From Polytrichum commune (Eukaryota; Streptophyta; Polytrichopsida; Polytrichales; Polytrichaceae), in assembly GCA_950295325.1 (NCBI GenBank), contig OX485805.1, positions 4,960,501 to 5,024,500 on the forward strand: a DNA stretch of 64,000 bases, given 5' to 3'. Below are positions 49,760 to 63,000 of this stretch, piece by piece. Position 1 is the first letter of the stretch. Each line of letters starts with the position of its first letter. Under the pieces are notes generated by a model, which worked only from the letters and a program-made list of their open reading frames with translations, did not search any database and had not been told where the DNA came from. The translations under genes were made by a program, and so were the position numbers.

Positions 49760-50323
49760 GGGTTGTTTACACCATGGACCATGAAGTCATCCCAAGGCTA
49801 TGTAAAATATGTGATTGATTGAACTCGTCCCAAGACCACTTCGGTTTAAACGAATGAATTTTTTTTTGTTAGAGTGACCATGGAGTTCGAGGTCCCCAAA
49901 AGACATATTTTAAGGCCTACATTATTCATTGATGTGGTCCAACGGTTTTTGTGGTGGGAGAGGCAAAAAAGGTGCTCTGGTAGAAAAAGGCAAGGGCCCA
50001 TGATAGAGAAATAATGTTATAGTAAGTTTTAATGAGTTTTTTTATGGGGAAAAGAAGGTGAAGAAAATAGAAGAAAATAGAATGGTCAAACTTGATTTAT
50101 TTTATTTTATTTTTTCAAAACTACCCTTTTTGGTCATATATATTTTTTTTTAAATTAGCACATGCATTTTTTTGGTGCATGATCATTCCTCTTGGTCCAC
50201 ATTCGATTTACACCTAGTGAGAGGCCTAAAGGCTTTGTAAATTGATATTTTTTAAGAAATCGGACCATGAGGTCGGACCATGGAAAAAGACCATCTTCCA
50301 TGGTCCATGGTGTGAACTTGCCC
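49760..50323. mobile_element. non-autonomous inverted-repeat element, about 564 bp
   Basis: The left end GGGTTGTTTACACCATGGAC then CATGAAG is inverted at the right end as TTCCATGGTC then CATGGTGTGAACTTGCCC. Arms are about 30 bp. The ends resemble the GGGCCAAGTT termini of the 25453-26120 element, but a TTA duplication is not evident on both sides. Confidence 0.5.
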
Positions 50324-50447
50324 TTAGTGAGAGAGAGAGATATGACGCCATCATAACGGCGAGCTCATATGCCCAAGTTAGTGATCGGATTGTTGATGAC
50401 ATGTTTTCATTTTATTTTATTAAATGTTCTTTAATGGGGAGTTGATC

Positions 50448-50604
50448 CATAACATTATTCATATCCATAATAATGTTATGTGGGACTGACAATATACCAC
50501 ATAATATTCTCCACATTCCCCACATTCAATCTGAACATGGGGGAATACTTTGTGAAATATTGTCAATCCCACATAACACTATTATGGATCTGAATAATGT
50601 TATG
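50448..50604. mobile_element. 157-bp near-perfect hairpin MITE
   Basis: The left arm CATAACATTATTCATATCC, CATAATAATGTTATGTGGGA and CTGACAATAT pairs with the right arm ATATTGTCAATCCCACATAA, CACTATTATGG and ATCTGAATAATGTTATG. The loop (CCCACATTCAATCTGAACAT) is short. Single-arm relatives occur at about 41030-41130 and 47085-47195. Confidence 0.75.
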
Positions 50605-51249
50605 TCAATGACACATATTTTATCACAACTTTGTTTCTTATGCTTCGGGCTCGGAGCTAATGCAAACTTCGTAGGTCCAAATTTTCATCCTTCGCCAATA
50701 AGAAATCACGGAGTTCATAATTCCTTGATCTTGAACCCTTAATGATAGACCCATTTTTAATGAGAATTTGTCTACTTAAGTTGGTTCCATGATGAGCAAC
50801 CCAAATTAATAAGGAAAAAAAACTATAGTTGCAATGAACCAAATTGGTTGTCATGAAAATTACATAGATATTGAATTATAGGGGTCAAGTGGAGCACACC
50901 TGACGTCTACATGGTGCCATATGCCGAACATAGTTTACCATGGCAATTGTTGATGCGTCCATCTACAAATAGGCGTGTTAACACATGCCCATCCATGCCA
51001 CGCTCATAATTAGTGCACAATATTATCATGAGTAAATGTACCTTCTTGGTAAATGTAACATTGGCATTCTTTCATTTATATAATGTTGTAGTGTGCCACT
51101 ATAGTAGTGTATTTTGTTCCCGTTTGTTATTTGAAATGTTCTCAATGATAAATAACAAGGCGAGAGTGTATTCTATGTTCCCCAACACCATGAGGAATGT
51201 GACCAAAATATGCTTCCACCATGTTCTCCACGAGTGATTTGTTAGAGGT

Positions 51250-51425
51250 GTTTCCATCATCTCCCTGGAGACTAGTTGGTTAGCATGATCGGTATGGACT
51301 TTGAGATGGAAAGGACGTAGGTTTGAATCCCTTCCTCTACACATGGCAGCTCGTGTAGCATTGATTTATTGTTTCCACACAACGGTTACCCCTGTGTAAG
51401 CATCTCTAATATTCTCAAAAAAACA
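51250..51425 (+). mobile_element. possible tRNA-derived SINE
   Basis: TTGGTTAGCATGATCGG resembles a pol III A box, and AGGTTTGAATCCC, about 40 bp later, fits the B box consensus GGTTCRANNCC. A body of about 100 bp follows and ends in an A-rich tail (AAAAAAACAAAACAAG) near 51418-51433. This layout is that of plant tRNA-derived SINEs. Target duplications were not identified. Confidence 0.5.
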
Positions 51426-51433
51426 AAACAAGT

Positions 51434-54129
51434 CATCTGGTTTTACGCTCAAATCTAAAACACCGCAAAATCGACAAAGTGAAACAATGATGGTGGTCAT
51501 TATTTGGTTCATCTACCCAAGGTGGTAGTTGGGCTCTTATTTTGGGGGGTACCATGGGCATGTGATCCAATCTTGCTTATAGGATCACATTAAAGACTAA
51601 TACGATAAACTATGTTAAGCGTGCCATCTCATTCATTGTCCATCACCATAGTTTTATTGTTGAGACAAATGGTGTAGTAGGGTTTTTGCCCAAACCTTCA
51701 ACCAAAGCCCTTTAGTTTGCCAAAATCATGTTGTGAATGTTGGGGTGGCTAAATTTGACAAATGGCACTTTTTGTGTGGTGCCTTGACCCAACCTCTTCG
51801 TCACCCTTCGAACTAACGTATTATTCTCATGTAGCCATCTCAACTTCACTTCTAGAGTTAAGAATATGTTGACTAAGTTGGTAACACATAAAAAATATGC
51901 CCAATTAAGATTAAGTTGGTAACACATTCAGTAGAAGAAAACTTGTTCATTCTAACCATCCATTGCAACTCATGATGAGACATACATTAATAAATAAATT
52001 AGGTTTTTGGAGATCAACTAGAGATCACTTTTTGGTTGTAGTTTTTGGACCATCGACAACTAAAAGCCTTATGGTTGACAACCAAACTACTTATTTATGC
52101 ATTTTCCCATCACCGGTTTACAATGAACATTTTACAACATATGGTTATAATGTCCAAACTTTCTTCTACTAGTTTAAGACACTTTTGTCACAAGCTTGCA
52201 TAAGGTATATATGCCGACAACTCCTTCACCCTATGTTGTTTTACTCGTATCATGTGGGACCGACTCCAAACATGACAATATGAAACTATTCCTTCTTCTT
52301 TTTTAGATTTCAAGTTTGTAAAGTCGTAACTTCTTGGACTTTGTGTTCGGGGCCTACTACATATATGGAAAGAGGTGGTTCCAAGAAACTTATGATTCGT
52401 TATCCAATTTGCACAATGTTTTGTTATTTTCGTAAGGGCTATCATGTTGGTCCCACGAGTCCTTTGTCGGGGGCGCACTTCGAACGTCTCACCTTCTTGT
52501 CAACGAGTTCTTTGGGTTCAATTGTCATGGGCCCTCAACCTACTTATGAGGCACCAACCGACATGGCGATTCACAAGACAACACTATCCCCTTGGATACT
52601 ACAACGTGACTATCACAACTCCCGATGTACATGCCTAGCAAATCTCAGACCAGACGTTGTATACATACGAGGCATCCCCTGTGAACAACTTAGTCTCATA
52701 GGTTTGCAATTTGTGATGTATGTGTAAATTCATCCATTGTGGATGAAGGAGCTCCAGTTTCAAAAAGTTCCCTAAAATTTGAGGGTTGATTCATTTCAAT
52801 ATGACAACACTATACTTATTTAGGGTCTTTGACTCTATTTGTAAAGCCAAATTGCCTTAAAATAGGCATTTACATATTATAATAATATAGTTCAATTGTG
52901 TGTTTCACCTTTGCAGTGAATGGGTTTATATAGATACCATAAATCCCTAGCTAACCCCATATCCTTGACTCCCAATCACATCATACGCATATTGGAATTC
53001 ATAGGCACCCATGATAAGTACATAAAACATGCCAATCAAACAACAAGTGGATAAATACAACCCACTAGTGGAAGCAATCAAAGCATAAGGATGGCAATTC
53101 GAACCCCTCATTTGTCATCACAACAGGAGTAAATGGTGCAATCCATACTAGAAGCATCAACCTACTAAAGATCTCCACGTTGCACCCCCTCATCAATCAA
53201 AAAAGGCACGAAAGGAATACACTAGGATGTCATAAATATCTTACATACCTTATACTAAACAAATGAAAATTAGATAACAACCAAACCCCCATCCCCTCCC
53301 CCCCCCCCCCCCCCAAACCTAGACAAAAACCGACAACGAACCCTATGTAGGATACAAAACTTGCACTGTCACTACAATAGGGCCCTACCTACTGTAATGT
53401 AGGCAATAGACCCATCTTGTACCAAGGGGACTCTTGAACAAGATAGGGCCAATGGACCCAATTTCACGTTAGAGCAACATACATTAGTTTTCTTTTTTCT
53501 TTTTCTTTCTTTCTTTTCTTACAAGGTATTGTAGTGGGCTCTTAGTATTCCAACAAAAGACAACTCTTCTTCCTTTAAATTTTGCCACATGTCATGCTCA
53601 CATTGGCTAAGACCCACTTGAATCTCACGTAGAAACTACATCTTGGCATTTGTATAGATGAAATAGAGCGCCCTTTACAGTTTATGGCCCTAGTGTGGGC
53701 GGGCACTTCCAACTTTACATATAATTTAGAATGTTGAATTTTGATCCTTTAGTGCAAGATTTGTACTTTGAAATATACACTAAAAAAACATGTTAGGATG
53801 AGATTGGATCATGTGATCAAGATATAGACATCGTTCTAGGTTTAACATTGAACACAACTACATGAAGTAGCTACGTGATCACTAAAAGAGAGAGAAGAGC
53901 TTCACATTGACATCTCATAATTTCCGCGTCCCAAATTCAATTATTAATCTTGAATAACAATATACAATTGCTAATCGGATGATACAATTCCAGGTCCAAT
54001 CCAATGGCTAACGTCATATGTGGAGTTGGAAGTGCTCATGATTGGGCCATGTACACAAGTATACTAAATGACATGTATGGGGGATGTAACAACACATGGA
54101 AGACCCAAATGGTTGTAATCCCACCATTG
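51434..54129. other. intergenic, no gene seen
   Basis: Unassigned sequence. The 128-codon ORF at 52341-52727 has no recognised domain. A run of 17 C lies at 53298-53314 and a T/C-rich tract near 53490-53520. Confidence 0.45.
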
Positions 54130-54440
54130 ATAAGGTATGCATGCCTAATTCGATTACTCGTCTTAAATGGACACCTACATTTCAGCGATGTATGGTCAAT
54201 CGCGCTTCTTAGAACAAAAAGACGTATATGTAAAATATATAGAATCACATGCTCAAAACTTGTGAATTGTAATAAGTCAATAATCAACATAATCGGGGAA
54301 ACCCATGTGATCTTCATGTGAGCTCTGGAAATTAAAAGAAAGGAAGATGGCATGCATAATTTGGACTTGCTAATCATCTCACGATAATTACATGTTTCAT
54401 ATCCTATAAAAGTGTCCGTTTAGGGTTCGCTTTATTTTAG
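54130..54440 (-). mobile_element. MITE family A, inverted copy
   Basis: It starts AAGGTATGCATGCCTAATTC then GATTACTCGTC and AAATGGACACCTACATT, the inverse of the family's right end. It continues with CTAATCATCTCACGATAATT and ACATGTTTCATATCCTA. A forward partial copy follows at about 54690-54960. Confidence 0.65.
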
Positions 54441-54689
54441 GAAAATGACTCACAACTTTCCAAGTCTGCCTCTACATGAACGTTGTTGGATTATCCACTC
54501 CCGGGCCACTTCCACTTCATATGTGCCCTTGGTGGAATCACCCCAAGTGGCCAAATGCATTAATTTCAAGTTTGCAAGTTCTATCGGGAGGCCATTTGGG
54601 CTTGGGTGTAAAGGGGTCTTTAGTACATGGCACCCATGATCCTACTTGCTACACTCAAGGCAAATGGGCTTTAAACGGACACTTTTAGA

Positions 54690-54960
54690 TATGCACCCAC
54701 TTCTCGTATGATATAATTCAATGAACTAGTGGGAGATGATTGCCAAATCCATATATACCATGACCGTAGCCAACTCCCTTACAATTTTTGGAGTTCATAT
54801 GAATGTTTCATTCAATGCCAGAGTGAAAAACGAATGTGCATGTAAAACCGTCAAATACCCTTTCCTCCCTATTGATTGTTGAGTCTAGAATGGTTGACAA
54901 GTTTGAACTCATGATCCAATGTTCTTTAAACACGCTGTTGTGTGGTGTGTTTTTGAACGA
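54690..54960 (+). mobile_element. MITE family A, forward partial copy
   Basis: It contains GGGAGATGATTGCCAAATCC, CATGACCGTAGCCAACTCC, TTTGGAGTTCATATGAATG and GATTGTTGAGTCTAGAATGG. Its tail is replaced by unrelated sequence. Confidence 0.6.
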
Positions 54961-56323
54961 TCCCATTAGCTCTCCCGATTGTCTTATTGTAACGAAGAAC
55001 CTAAAACAATGTCTTTATTTTGAGCACGTAGTCCTATCCTTCATCCGATCCCATCACAACACCTATCCTTTTGGTGCAGTTATACAAGCCTTGCCATGTA
55101 CCACATAATTAGGGCATTTGCAAAAGACCAATGCTTGCTTAAGGCATGCATACATTGAGGGTTCCAACTACTAACATGTTGTTTGAGAGTCATATGTATT
55201 TGTATTATGTGTGCGTAATTATCCATGCGTTTGTTTGATTTTAGTTACAAATGGCGTTTCCTCCTGTGTGGATCGCATGGTTAAATGAACCTACAACTGC
55301 ATTGTTTATGGTAAATATTGTGGGCCACATTGTATATGAGGAATCCAACATCATGGATTATAACATTAGGTGCACATTGTGTTCCAACCTATAGTACATA
55401 ACATTGGAGGCCTACATTGTAGGTCATGATATTTCAATCAACGGAAAATAGTGTGCATATGAGAGGATTCCAATGAAGTGGAATCCAACTCCTGCTCGTC
55501 CTACCTAGATGGTTTCAAATCTAAAATTACAATACTTACATTATATCCAAAAATATATATTTCAACCATATTGAAAATTAAGAATATCCAAAATCATATT
55601 TGTTAGATGTTATTTTTTTGAAATTAAAAGTGACGGGGAGAGATTGATGCTAAAAAAATTCCATCAAGTGTAGGCTTCCACACTATTTTTTGTGATGGTG
55701 TAATACCATGGGCCATACAACATGGCATCGAAAGGGTGAGTTACACTATAAGTATGCCCACGATAGCAAGAGTGTGTTTTGTTCTCCTCTTCTAGGGCTC
55801 CCTTTTAAAAACGCCATCTCACGTTGGGACTGACTCTATCTTACTAAGGTATGTGGGTATTATTCAATTACTTCTCTTAATTGGACACCTACACTTGATT
55901 GTTGTGTAATTAGGTCATAATCGTAGAAGAAAGACCACAAAGACACATGTGTTCTAAAGAGATTGGATGACGCCTTCAAAGTCCATCCACTAATCCACAC
56001 TCGACAAATGAACACAATGAGATGACCTATGTATTTAGTTAAGGAATCAACAAACATGCACTTCCAATAACTAGACCTAAACAAGGGGAGATCTGATTTT
56101 GAAATCTAAATTTTGCAAATACTCAATCATAGAGTTGTTGATGCAATGCAAACTTAAAGACGTAAAATATGGTCAATAGAAGATGGAGAACAAGCAAAAC
56201 TAACTGAATAGCACCTGCATTCCTTAAAGAAAGTTGATTAAATGTGTTGTAAATTGACACATTGTGTCTATGTGGCCCTTTTGTTCAGGAAAGTAAATAC
56301 TAATATGTTAGGGGAAGGGAGAT
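54961..56323. other. intergenic with a MITE A fragment
   Basis: 55850-55990 is an inverted family A right end (AAGGTATGTGGGTATTATTC, TTAATTGGACACCTACACTT, GACACATGTGTTCTAAAGAG). The remainder is AT-rich with no gene recognised. Confidence 0.5.
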
Positions 56324-58095
56324 TTCATCCATTGTGAAGGATGCCGTACGCATCTTTCATCCATGTGGATAGGCCGCATTGAAGAGTGAGCCTGGTCTGG
56401 GGCACTGACATGTTTCATCCACCGCGATTAACCCATCCAGCTAGCTTTCATCCCGTACCCCCTGCGGCCCAACAGGAGATCTGATCGCCGCGTTACGGTC
56501 CGAACGCGTCTATGACATTCATCCACATGGCACGCAAATTTAATCATCCATACCAGTCGTTGTGTGGGACGTGGAGTTGGATGAAATAATTATGTGTATG
56601 GATGACGAGAACGCACATTCATCTTCTCTGTTTCTGCTCTTAATAAGGCCAAGAATGTTTCCTGGTCCCCCTGATACGGATGAATGATAAGTTGCGTACC
56701 ACATTCAGGAGCTGCTTTACATTTACAGAATGAGAATGAATGTTTAATTCATTATGGACACAATATTGCACTGGAATTTTTGTTTGAATGTATAACATTA
56801 TCCAACTGAGTATGGAGGGTGGGTGGAGGCGGGGAAAAATCAGATATTATTCGGGAACTTTATCATGGATATTCTTATATCATCATTGTTATCTCATATT
56901 GAATTTGATAAACTTGGGTGAAGCACTATCATTGAATATTATTAGAACGGAACACCTAATAGCAACTGAAGAAGGTTATGTGAACCTCCATCTTATCAAT
57001 CGCAGATGAATCATATAACCCTCTTCAAAAAATTGTATAGCAAATCATGGATGACATTCATCAAAGTTCCTGGTTCTCATGGCGGTGGAGCCACACCAAG
57101 TTGGGTCCCAGTTTGAGTTCCCCAACATACTTTGATCCAATATCAACCGAGCTATCACAATTTGCTTAGGCAATGCTTTGTGGATGGATGAATTTCAAAT
57201 CGAGCAGAATGGATGACGTTGAGAAAACATGCATCCACAACTCGCCGTTGTCATCCGGAGGGCCGATGTGGAGAAGCAGGCCAGTTGGCCACACTAGAAG
57301 TTCATCCATTCTGGACATAAGTTCATCTAGTTGCATTTGGATGATGTCCATCAACGTCAGTCGGCCCTTTGAATGTTCTCCGCGCACCCACCCCTCATCC
57401 TCATTCACACGCATCGGACATTCATTGGAATGAACATTGAAGTCACCTGACATTCATCCGGCCATGAACCTGAAGACTGGGTTTGATGGATGAGTTTCAT
57501 CCATAATCGTGCCTACAGCCACCTGGAGTTCAATTCAAGTTTTCCCTACCTATGACAAGCATATTGGCCACCGGGGGCTGGGGCGAGACTGCCCTACTTC
57601 ATTCCGCATCCACATATTCATCCAAAGAGCACCCACGTCCTCTAGGATTCATCCACGGAAGGTGTATATTGTGTACTGGAGAGGTGGGCCAAGTAGATGA
57701 GATTCATCAAATGTCATTTTCATTCTTGTGATTCAACGTTCATCCACTTCTAGCATAGTAGCCCAGTGGCGAGAGGGCCCAGTCTTTCCCTCTCGAATTT
57801 CATCGAATCCCATAGAGAATGGAAGCACAACAGATGAATATTTGGGGAACGGACGAACGTGTGGTGGGGCAATACTCATCCTTCCTCGCCACACGCTCAT
57901 CCTGAGTCACCGAATATTCATCCACTGGCTCCGACCATTCATCCGTTTCTGTCGGGACTCGCAGGCGTGATCCCCCACCAACACATTAATCTGTTACGTA
58001 ACAGGGAGATTACATCGAGGAGAATTCATCCACATCACAACTGGCGCAGGGGTTTTCTGGATGGAAGACATCCACATGGTCGTCGTTTTCATCCA
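56324..58095 (+). promoter_or_regulatory. TTCATCCA-rich region upstream of the IREH1 leader
   Basis: Twelve exact plus-strand TTCATCCA octamers start at 56324, 56356, 56414, 56518, 57301, 57496, 57617, 57648, 57739, 57917, 58025 and 58088. There are also TTCATCCG, TTCATCTA and several inverted TGGATGAA copies. Spacing is irregular, from 31 bp to several hundred bp, so this is not a simple tandem repeat. The region ends just before a GA tract and the presumed leader. It may be a promoter or enhancer element array, or the remains of an old repeat. Confidence 0.4.
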
Positions 58096-58165
58096 AATGT
58101 AGAGGGCCACCGAGTCTCTCGCACAACTCGCAACTTCAGCTTCTTCGGCTCGGGTGTCAGAGTGT

Positions 58166-58201
<36 letters not shown>

Positions 58202-60078
58202 GGGGGCTTCAGCTTCAGCTCCAACGCAACGCATCGCATCGCATCCAAAATAGAAGCAGCGAGGGCCAGATCACGCGAGGAGCCTGGACCCCTCCCGCCT
58301 CCCCGTCACCACCTGCCACTGCGGTGCGTCGTTTCTCGCCCGCATTTGGCTCCCTGACGAGCCAATACAGCCACATAGGGCTGCAAAGATCTAGGCGCGG
58401 TGTTGTTGGTCGATGCACCGAGCTGGGCGGAGGAAGAAGTAGAACCTGATGACTCGGGCACCTTAGCACCATCAATATTAAGTGCTGAAGACGTGATTGG
58501 ATTCGGTCGGAGTCTGAGTCAAGAGCAAACGGTGAATGAGGCAATTTGGGTGAAGGTCCAAGGGTTTGGTGTGGCTTGCCTGGGTTCTGTTAGGGTTTGG
58601 TTTTCGCAGCAACAATCCACCCTTTTGATTGGATTCGGACTCGAGGACTACCAGTGGCAGAGTTGTGGCGGGAATTAGGGAATTTGGTGGAGGTTCGAGG
58701 TTCGAGCTCAAGGCCCGCAGCTCGAGGTCCGAGGATTTGCGTTGATTTGATTTCCTTTGTTAGGGCGGTGAGGTGAGGTGACGGTTTGAATGTGGGCTGG
58801 TGGTGTCAATGGGGGCAGTATTGGTGGACGAGGAGTAGGAGTGGTTGATGTAAGAGTGTGATGGCAACTTTAGCGGTGAGAGGCGAGTGTGACGTGACTT
58901 GGGAGTTTGGAGGAGTGGTTTCGAAGGCGCAGACGCGTTGGCCGTAGCTTGGTAGCGTGGGAGTTTTTCAGGAACGCAGGTGGAGTCCATGCCATTCGTG
59001 TGAATTGTGCTGGCGGTGAGGAGAGATCACACATTGCAGACTCATATAAGCAAGAGCAGAGAGAACTTTGTTGTAGATCTTGTTACTGAGACACCGTGCA
59101 CACATGTTTCTGCATCGTGGACTTTGTGTTGCAGTACCCTTGTGGATCTTGCCCTGTCCCTTGTTCACGCACTTTTCTCTTGTGTGTGGTCCTCCTGGCC
59201 AAGTGTATGTCAGCTAGCTTTGAAGCAGGCTGATTCCTTTCTCCTAATTTGATATTGGACGGTATTGACGCACATGGCAGCTAAGTGACGCCATTATCAG
59301 CTAAGTGACGCCATTGGCAACACGATTTTTGAAGACTTTACTGGTCGGACATATTATTTGTGGTACAGGTTCTGGCTCCTACACAAGTGGTTTGGTTGGT
59401 GTAAATTGTTATGTGGTCAGCGGTACAAGGAGGGAGAGAAAGGGTTAACTTACTTTGTTTTAATTCGCTGAGCTGGTCATCACATTGACATTGGAAGTGA
59501 AACTGCTTCAAATAAGGGCTGGAAGCAGCAGGTGGCCAAACTCCTTGATGCCCATCAATTGCTACAAATTGATCATTTGGGGTGCATCTGTTAACGACCT
59601 TGACGTGGGGTTATGATTGAAGTGTAAGGCAAATCGGTGGCCATGGTGGCATTGGTATGGTAGTGGCAAGTTTGAGAGGCTGGAGCATTCATTGGCTCAA
59701 ATTGACATGAAGTTCAGGTGGGGACTGTATCGCCCCTGCAAAATGTTGCAGAAGATGCATGGAGGCTTTTGACAGCAACGATTAGGGTTATTGGGCGACA
59801 TATTGAGCCAACATGTATGGCTTTGACAGGGCATGTTGCCTGTGGGATGTGGTGCTTCAACCGGGGGCACGTCTTTGACATCTGATTTAGGACTGACGCG
59901 AAGAATTTGCAATAATCTGCTCCGACATGGACCTCTTGCCACGTTTCTTGCAGTGATTAGCTAGTTGTGGGCCCGAGTGTGATGCAATTATGTTTGACGT
60001 TCAAATTCTCATTTAGGGTTCTGTGCAAGGGTTAAAGGCATCCCTGTAGTTTGCATTCAGGACTATTGGGTAGTCCAT
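58096..60078 (+). promoter_or_regulatory. 5' leader region of the IREH1 gene
   Basis: A GA tract (58166-58200) and GC-richer sequence to about 58450 mark the probable start of transcription; no clear TATA box was seen. An acceptor, TTTCTTGCAG, ends at 59952, suggesting at least one leader intron. Short ORFs here show no family resemblance. A direct repeat, CAGCTAAGTGACGCCATT, occurs twice, at 59278 and 59299. An in-frame TGA at 59995 closes the frame upstream of the start codon. Confidence 0.4.
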
Positions 60079-63000
60079 ATGGGACCATTTGGCAGGGCAG
60101 CTGTTGGCCTGATAGTAAACAAGGATGGAACGAGCAAGAAAAAGAAGGAAGATGGAGTTGGTAGCCTTAAGGGTGGTAGACGAAATGCTGGTACCTTGCC
60201 GAGCTGGCTCAAAGATGATCTTCCTGACGAAAAGACAGCTAAAGATGGGAAAGAAAAACCCGTGAAGGAAGGCAAGGACAAATGGGTGAAAGAAAGCAAG
60301 GAGAAGAATAAGAAAAGCTCGAGCTCTGGGAAAAGTCATATTGATGAGGAAGTTGAGATGGAGATCTCAGCTCCCATTCCAGATGAGGATTTCCGGCTTG
60401 CAACATCACTTCTGGGACTTAATCGCATCAAGACCAGGTCGGGACCTCTGCATTTTCCTGCTGCTAGCACTCGTTCTGGCCCAGTTTTTGCTGGAACTGT
60501 GCAGAGCCGATTTGATACCGGCAATGAGGGGAAGAGAGAAGACAAAGCTGTGAATAGCTGGTCGAAAGGTGAATCCTCAACCAAATTACTTTCAGGAGGG
60601 CGAAAAGCTTCCAAGGTGCATGCACGAGACTCAGTTTCACCTGAGGAATTCTCGCCAGCAGAAGAAAGCAGTTACAACAGAAGATCGTCACTACCTGGAG
60701 AGTCAACTGACATGGGAGCAAGTCCGCTTTCAGAGACTAGCCCTGGGTCGTTAAATTTGAAGAAGTTACAAAGGAGCTCACGGATTGGTGAGCTTGAAAA
60801 AGCTTTTGGTGGCCGTCCAGGATCTGGTCTTAAGGTTGAGGGAAGTGGCGATGGTTCACATTCAGGGAGTCAGTTCGGAAGCAGTTGGGCCCCCTCAGCA
60901 GGGGGTTCAAGGGGTGTTGGCAATCCCAGTAGTCTACGTGCACCAGATTTTTCATCACTAGGTAAGCAGTGAAACCTTCCAGAAATGGCACTCTGTTTTG
61001 GAATGGATGTAAAGGAGCTTCTATTCATGTTTTTGCAGGTGGCCTTCAGTTGTGGAACATGTGTGATGCAAATTAATATAGGGTGTATGGTGAAGAAGCA
61101 ATTTGACTATTATATCCCATAGTTAAGCTCTACTTTTACAGGCACTTGGGTGAGTAGCATTCTTCTTTGTATCAGGAAACTTGATAACAAGTTAATCCCT
61201 TTCAGGCATAGGGCTATGCTTTGGTTAAGATTATAAGAACCAAAAATGAGCAGATTGACAATTAGTATGCATCTGACGTGAAAAAGCTAGTACTCTACAG
61301 AATTTTCATTTTTTCTTCTCTTCCAAGACCAGCCTATCAGATTTATAGATGTCACATGGCAGCTTACTTTGTCTGCCTGCTGTGCAGGGCCCTCCATGGA
61401 TCACAAGAGTTCACATGGCAAGGCCTCTGATGATGATGCTGAAGCCCAAGAAGCTGAGGTGTGTACAATATTTGAATCTTGTTTGACAAGAGAGAAATGA
61501 TTCACAGAAGTCCTGGTTTTTGATAAATATTATCATTCTTGTATATAGAGTTTTTTAAAGAGATTTACTATGTTTGATGTCATTAAATATTTTGGAATAT
61601 TGAAAAGCTAGAACTGTTACCAGCCTTTCACTCTGTATTTTCTGATACATGTCATGTAATCTCCATCAGGTCCACTTGCATATTGTCCACTTCTTTCTTT
61701 CATCCCCTTTGTCTGTCACCCTTGTGATTGTTTTCTGCTGTAGAATTGTGTCAAAAAGTCCATCATGCATGGTTTGTTTCCTGGTGATGTCGATATGTAT
61801 ATATCTAATCAGGCGATTACTTACCATGTGGTCTGCTTCACAGAGCCCAACAGAATCACCTCGATTCAAAGCTCTTTTAAGAATGACTGGCAGCAAAGGC
61901 AAGAGGCCTACTGACATCAAGAGCTTCTCCCATGAGCTAGATCCGCGAGGGGTTCGTTCCCATGAGTTCTTCCGGCCTCACAATTTGGGTGGTTTTAATG
62001 ACCTGGAGGTTTGTCTTCTTTCGATCACTATGAGATTTTCCTCTTTATTTTACCTCTTCAACAGCGGAGATATTTATGTTTCTTTGCAAGTGAGATACTT
62101 GCCTGACTTGATTGTCTTATGCTTTCAGGAGTTTTTAAATACATTACGAGCCAGGTTCAATACTGCGAAGGAGGAGGTCAATGCCGAACTTGCAGTATTT
62201 GCTGGTGATGTTATTGAGATTCTGGAGAAGAATGCTGATGCTGCTCCAGACTGGCAAGAAAAAGCAGAAGATTTACTTATACTAGCAAAAGAATGTGCCA
62301 TGATGAATGCACAGGAATTTCGGAAGAGTTGTGAGGCAATTGTACATGATTTGGATGAGAAGAGACAAGAGCTATCTATGGGAGTGTTGAAGCAACTACA
62401 CACACGTCTGCTCTTCATTTTGACACGCTGTACGCGTCTTTTGCAGTATCAAAAGCGAAACTTTTTAGAATTGGATCTCCTCAGATTGCAGAAAGTTGAA
62501 AAGTTCTGGCAAGAAGATAATGTCAAGAGACCCTTGGATGTGAGAAGTGATCCTGTTAAGATTAGAAAGCCTTCATCCCCTCCCAGATTTCGTCCCAACG
62601 ATGTTGGCTCCATCCAAAGAAGGCCCAAAGATGAAGGCGTACATTCTAAGCCGTCGATGCCCAGCATTAGAGAGACGGAGCCAAAGGCTGATCTGACAGC
62701 AAATAAAGTGGAAGATATCAAGGATGAACTGTCTAATATTATTATTGATCGGATCACATCTTGGAAGAAATTTCCTCCTCCCTCAGAGAGGAAGTCTTCT
62801 GTAGAAAGACCAGATCTTAAACAACAAACTCCTGAGAAAGATCCATCCCAATTTAGTCCCAGTTTATTCCCACCTTTGAAACAACGAATTCCAGAGCATG
62901 ATCCTGGTCTAGCCAAGGTGTCGAAGCCCCAACCACCACCAAAACGTCAGCAAAAAGTTCCACCACAGGATGAGAAACCAATGGTAATTTGTAGAATATG

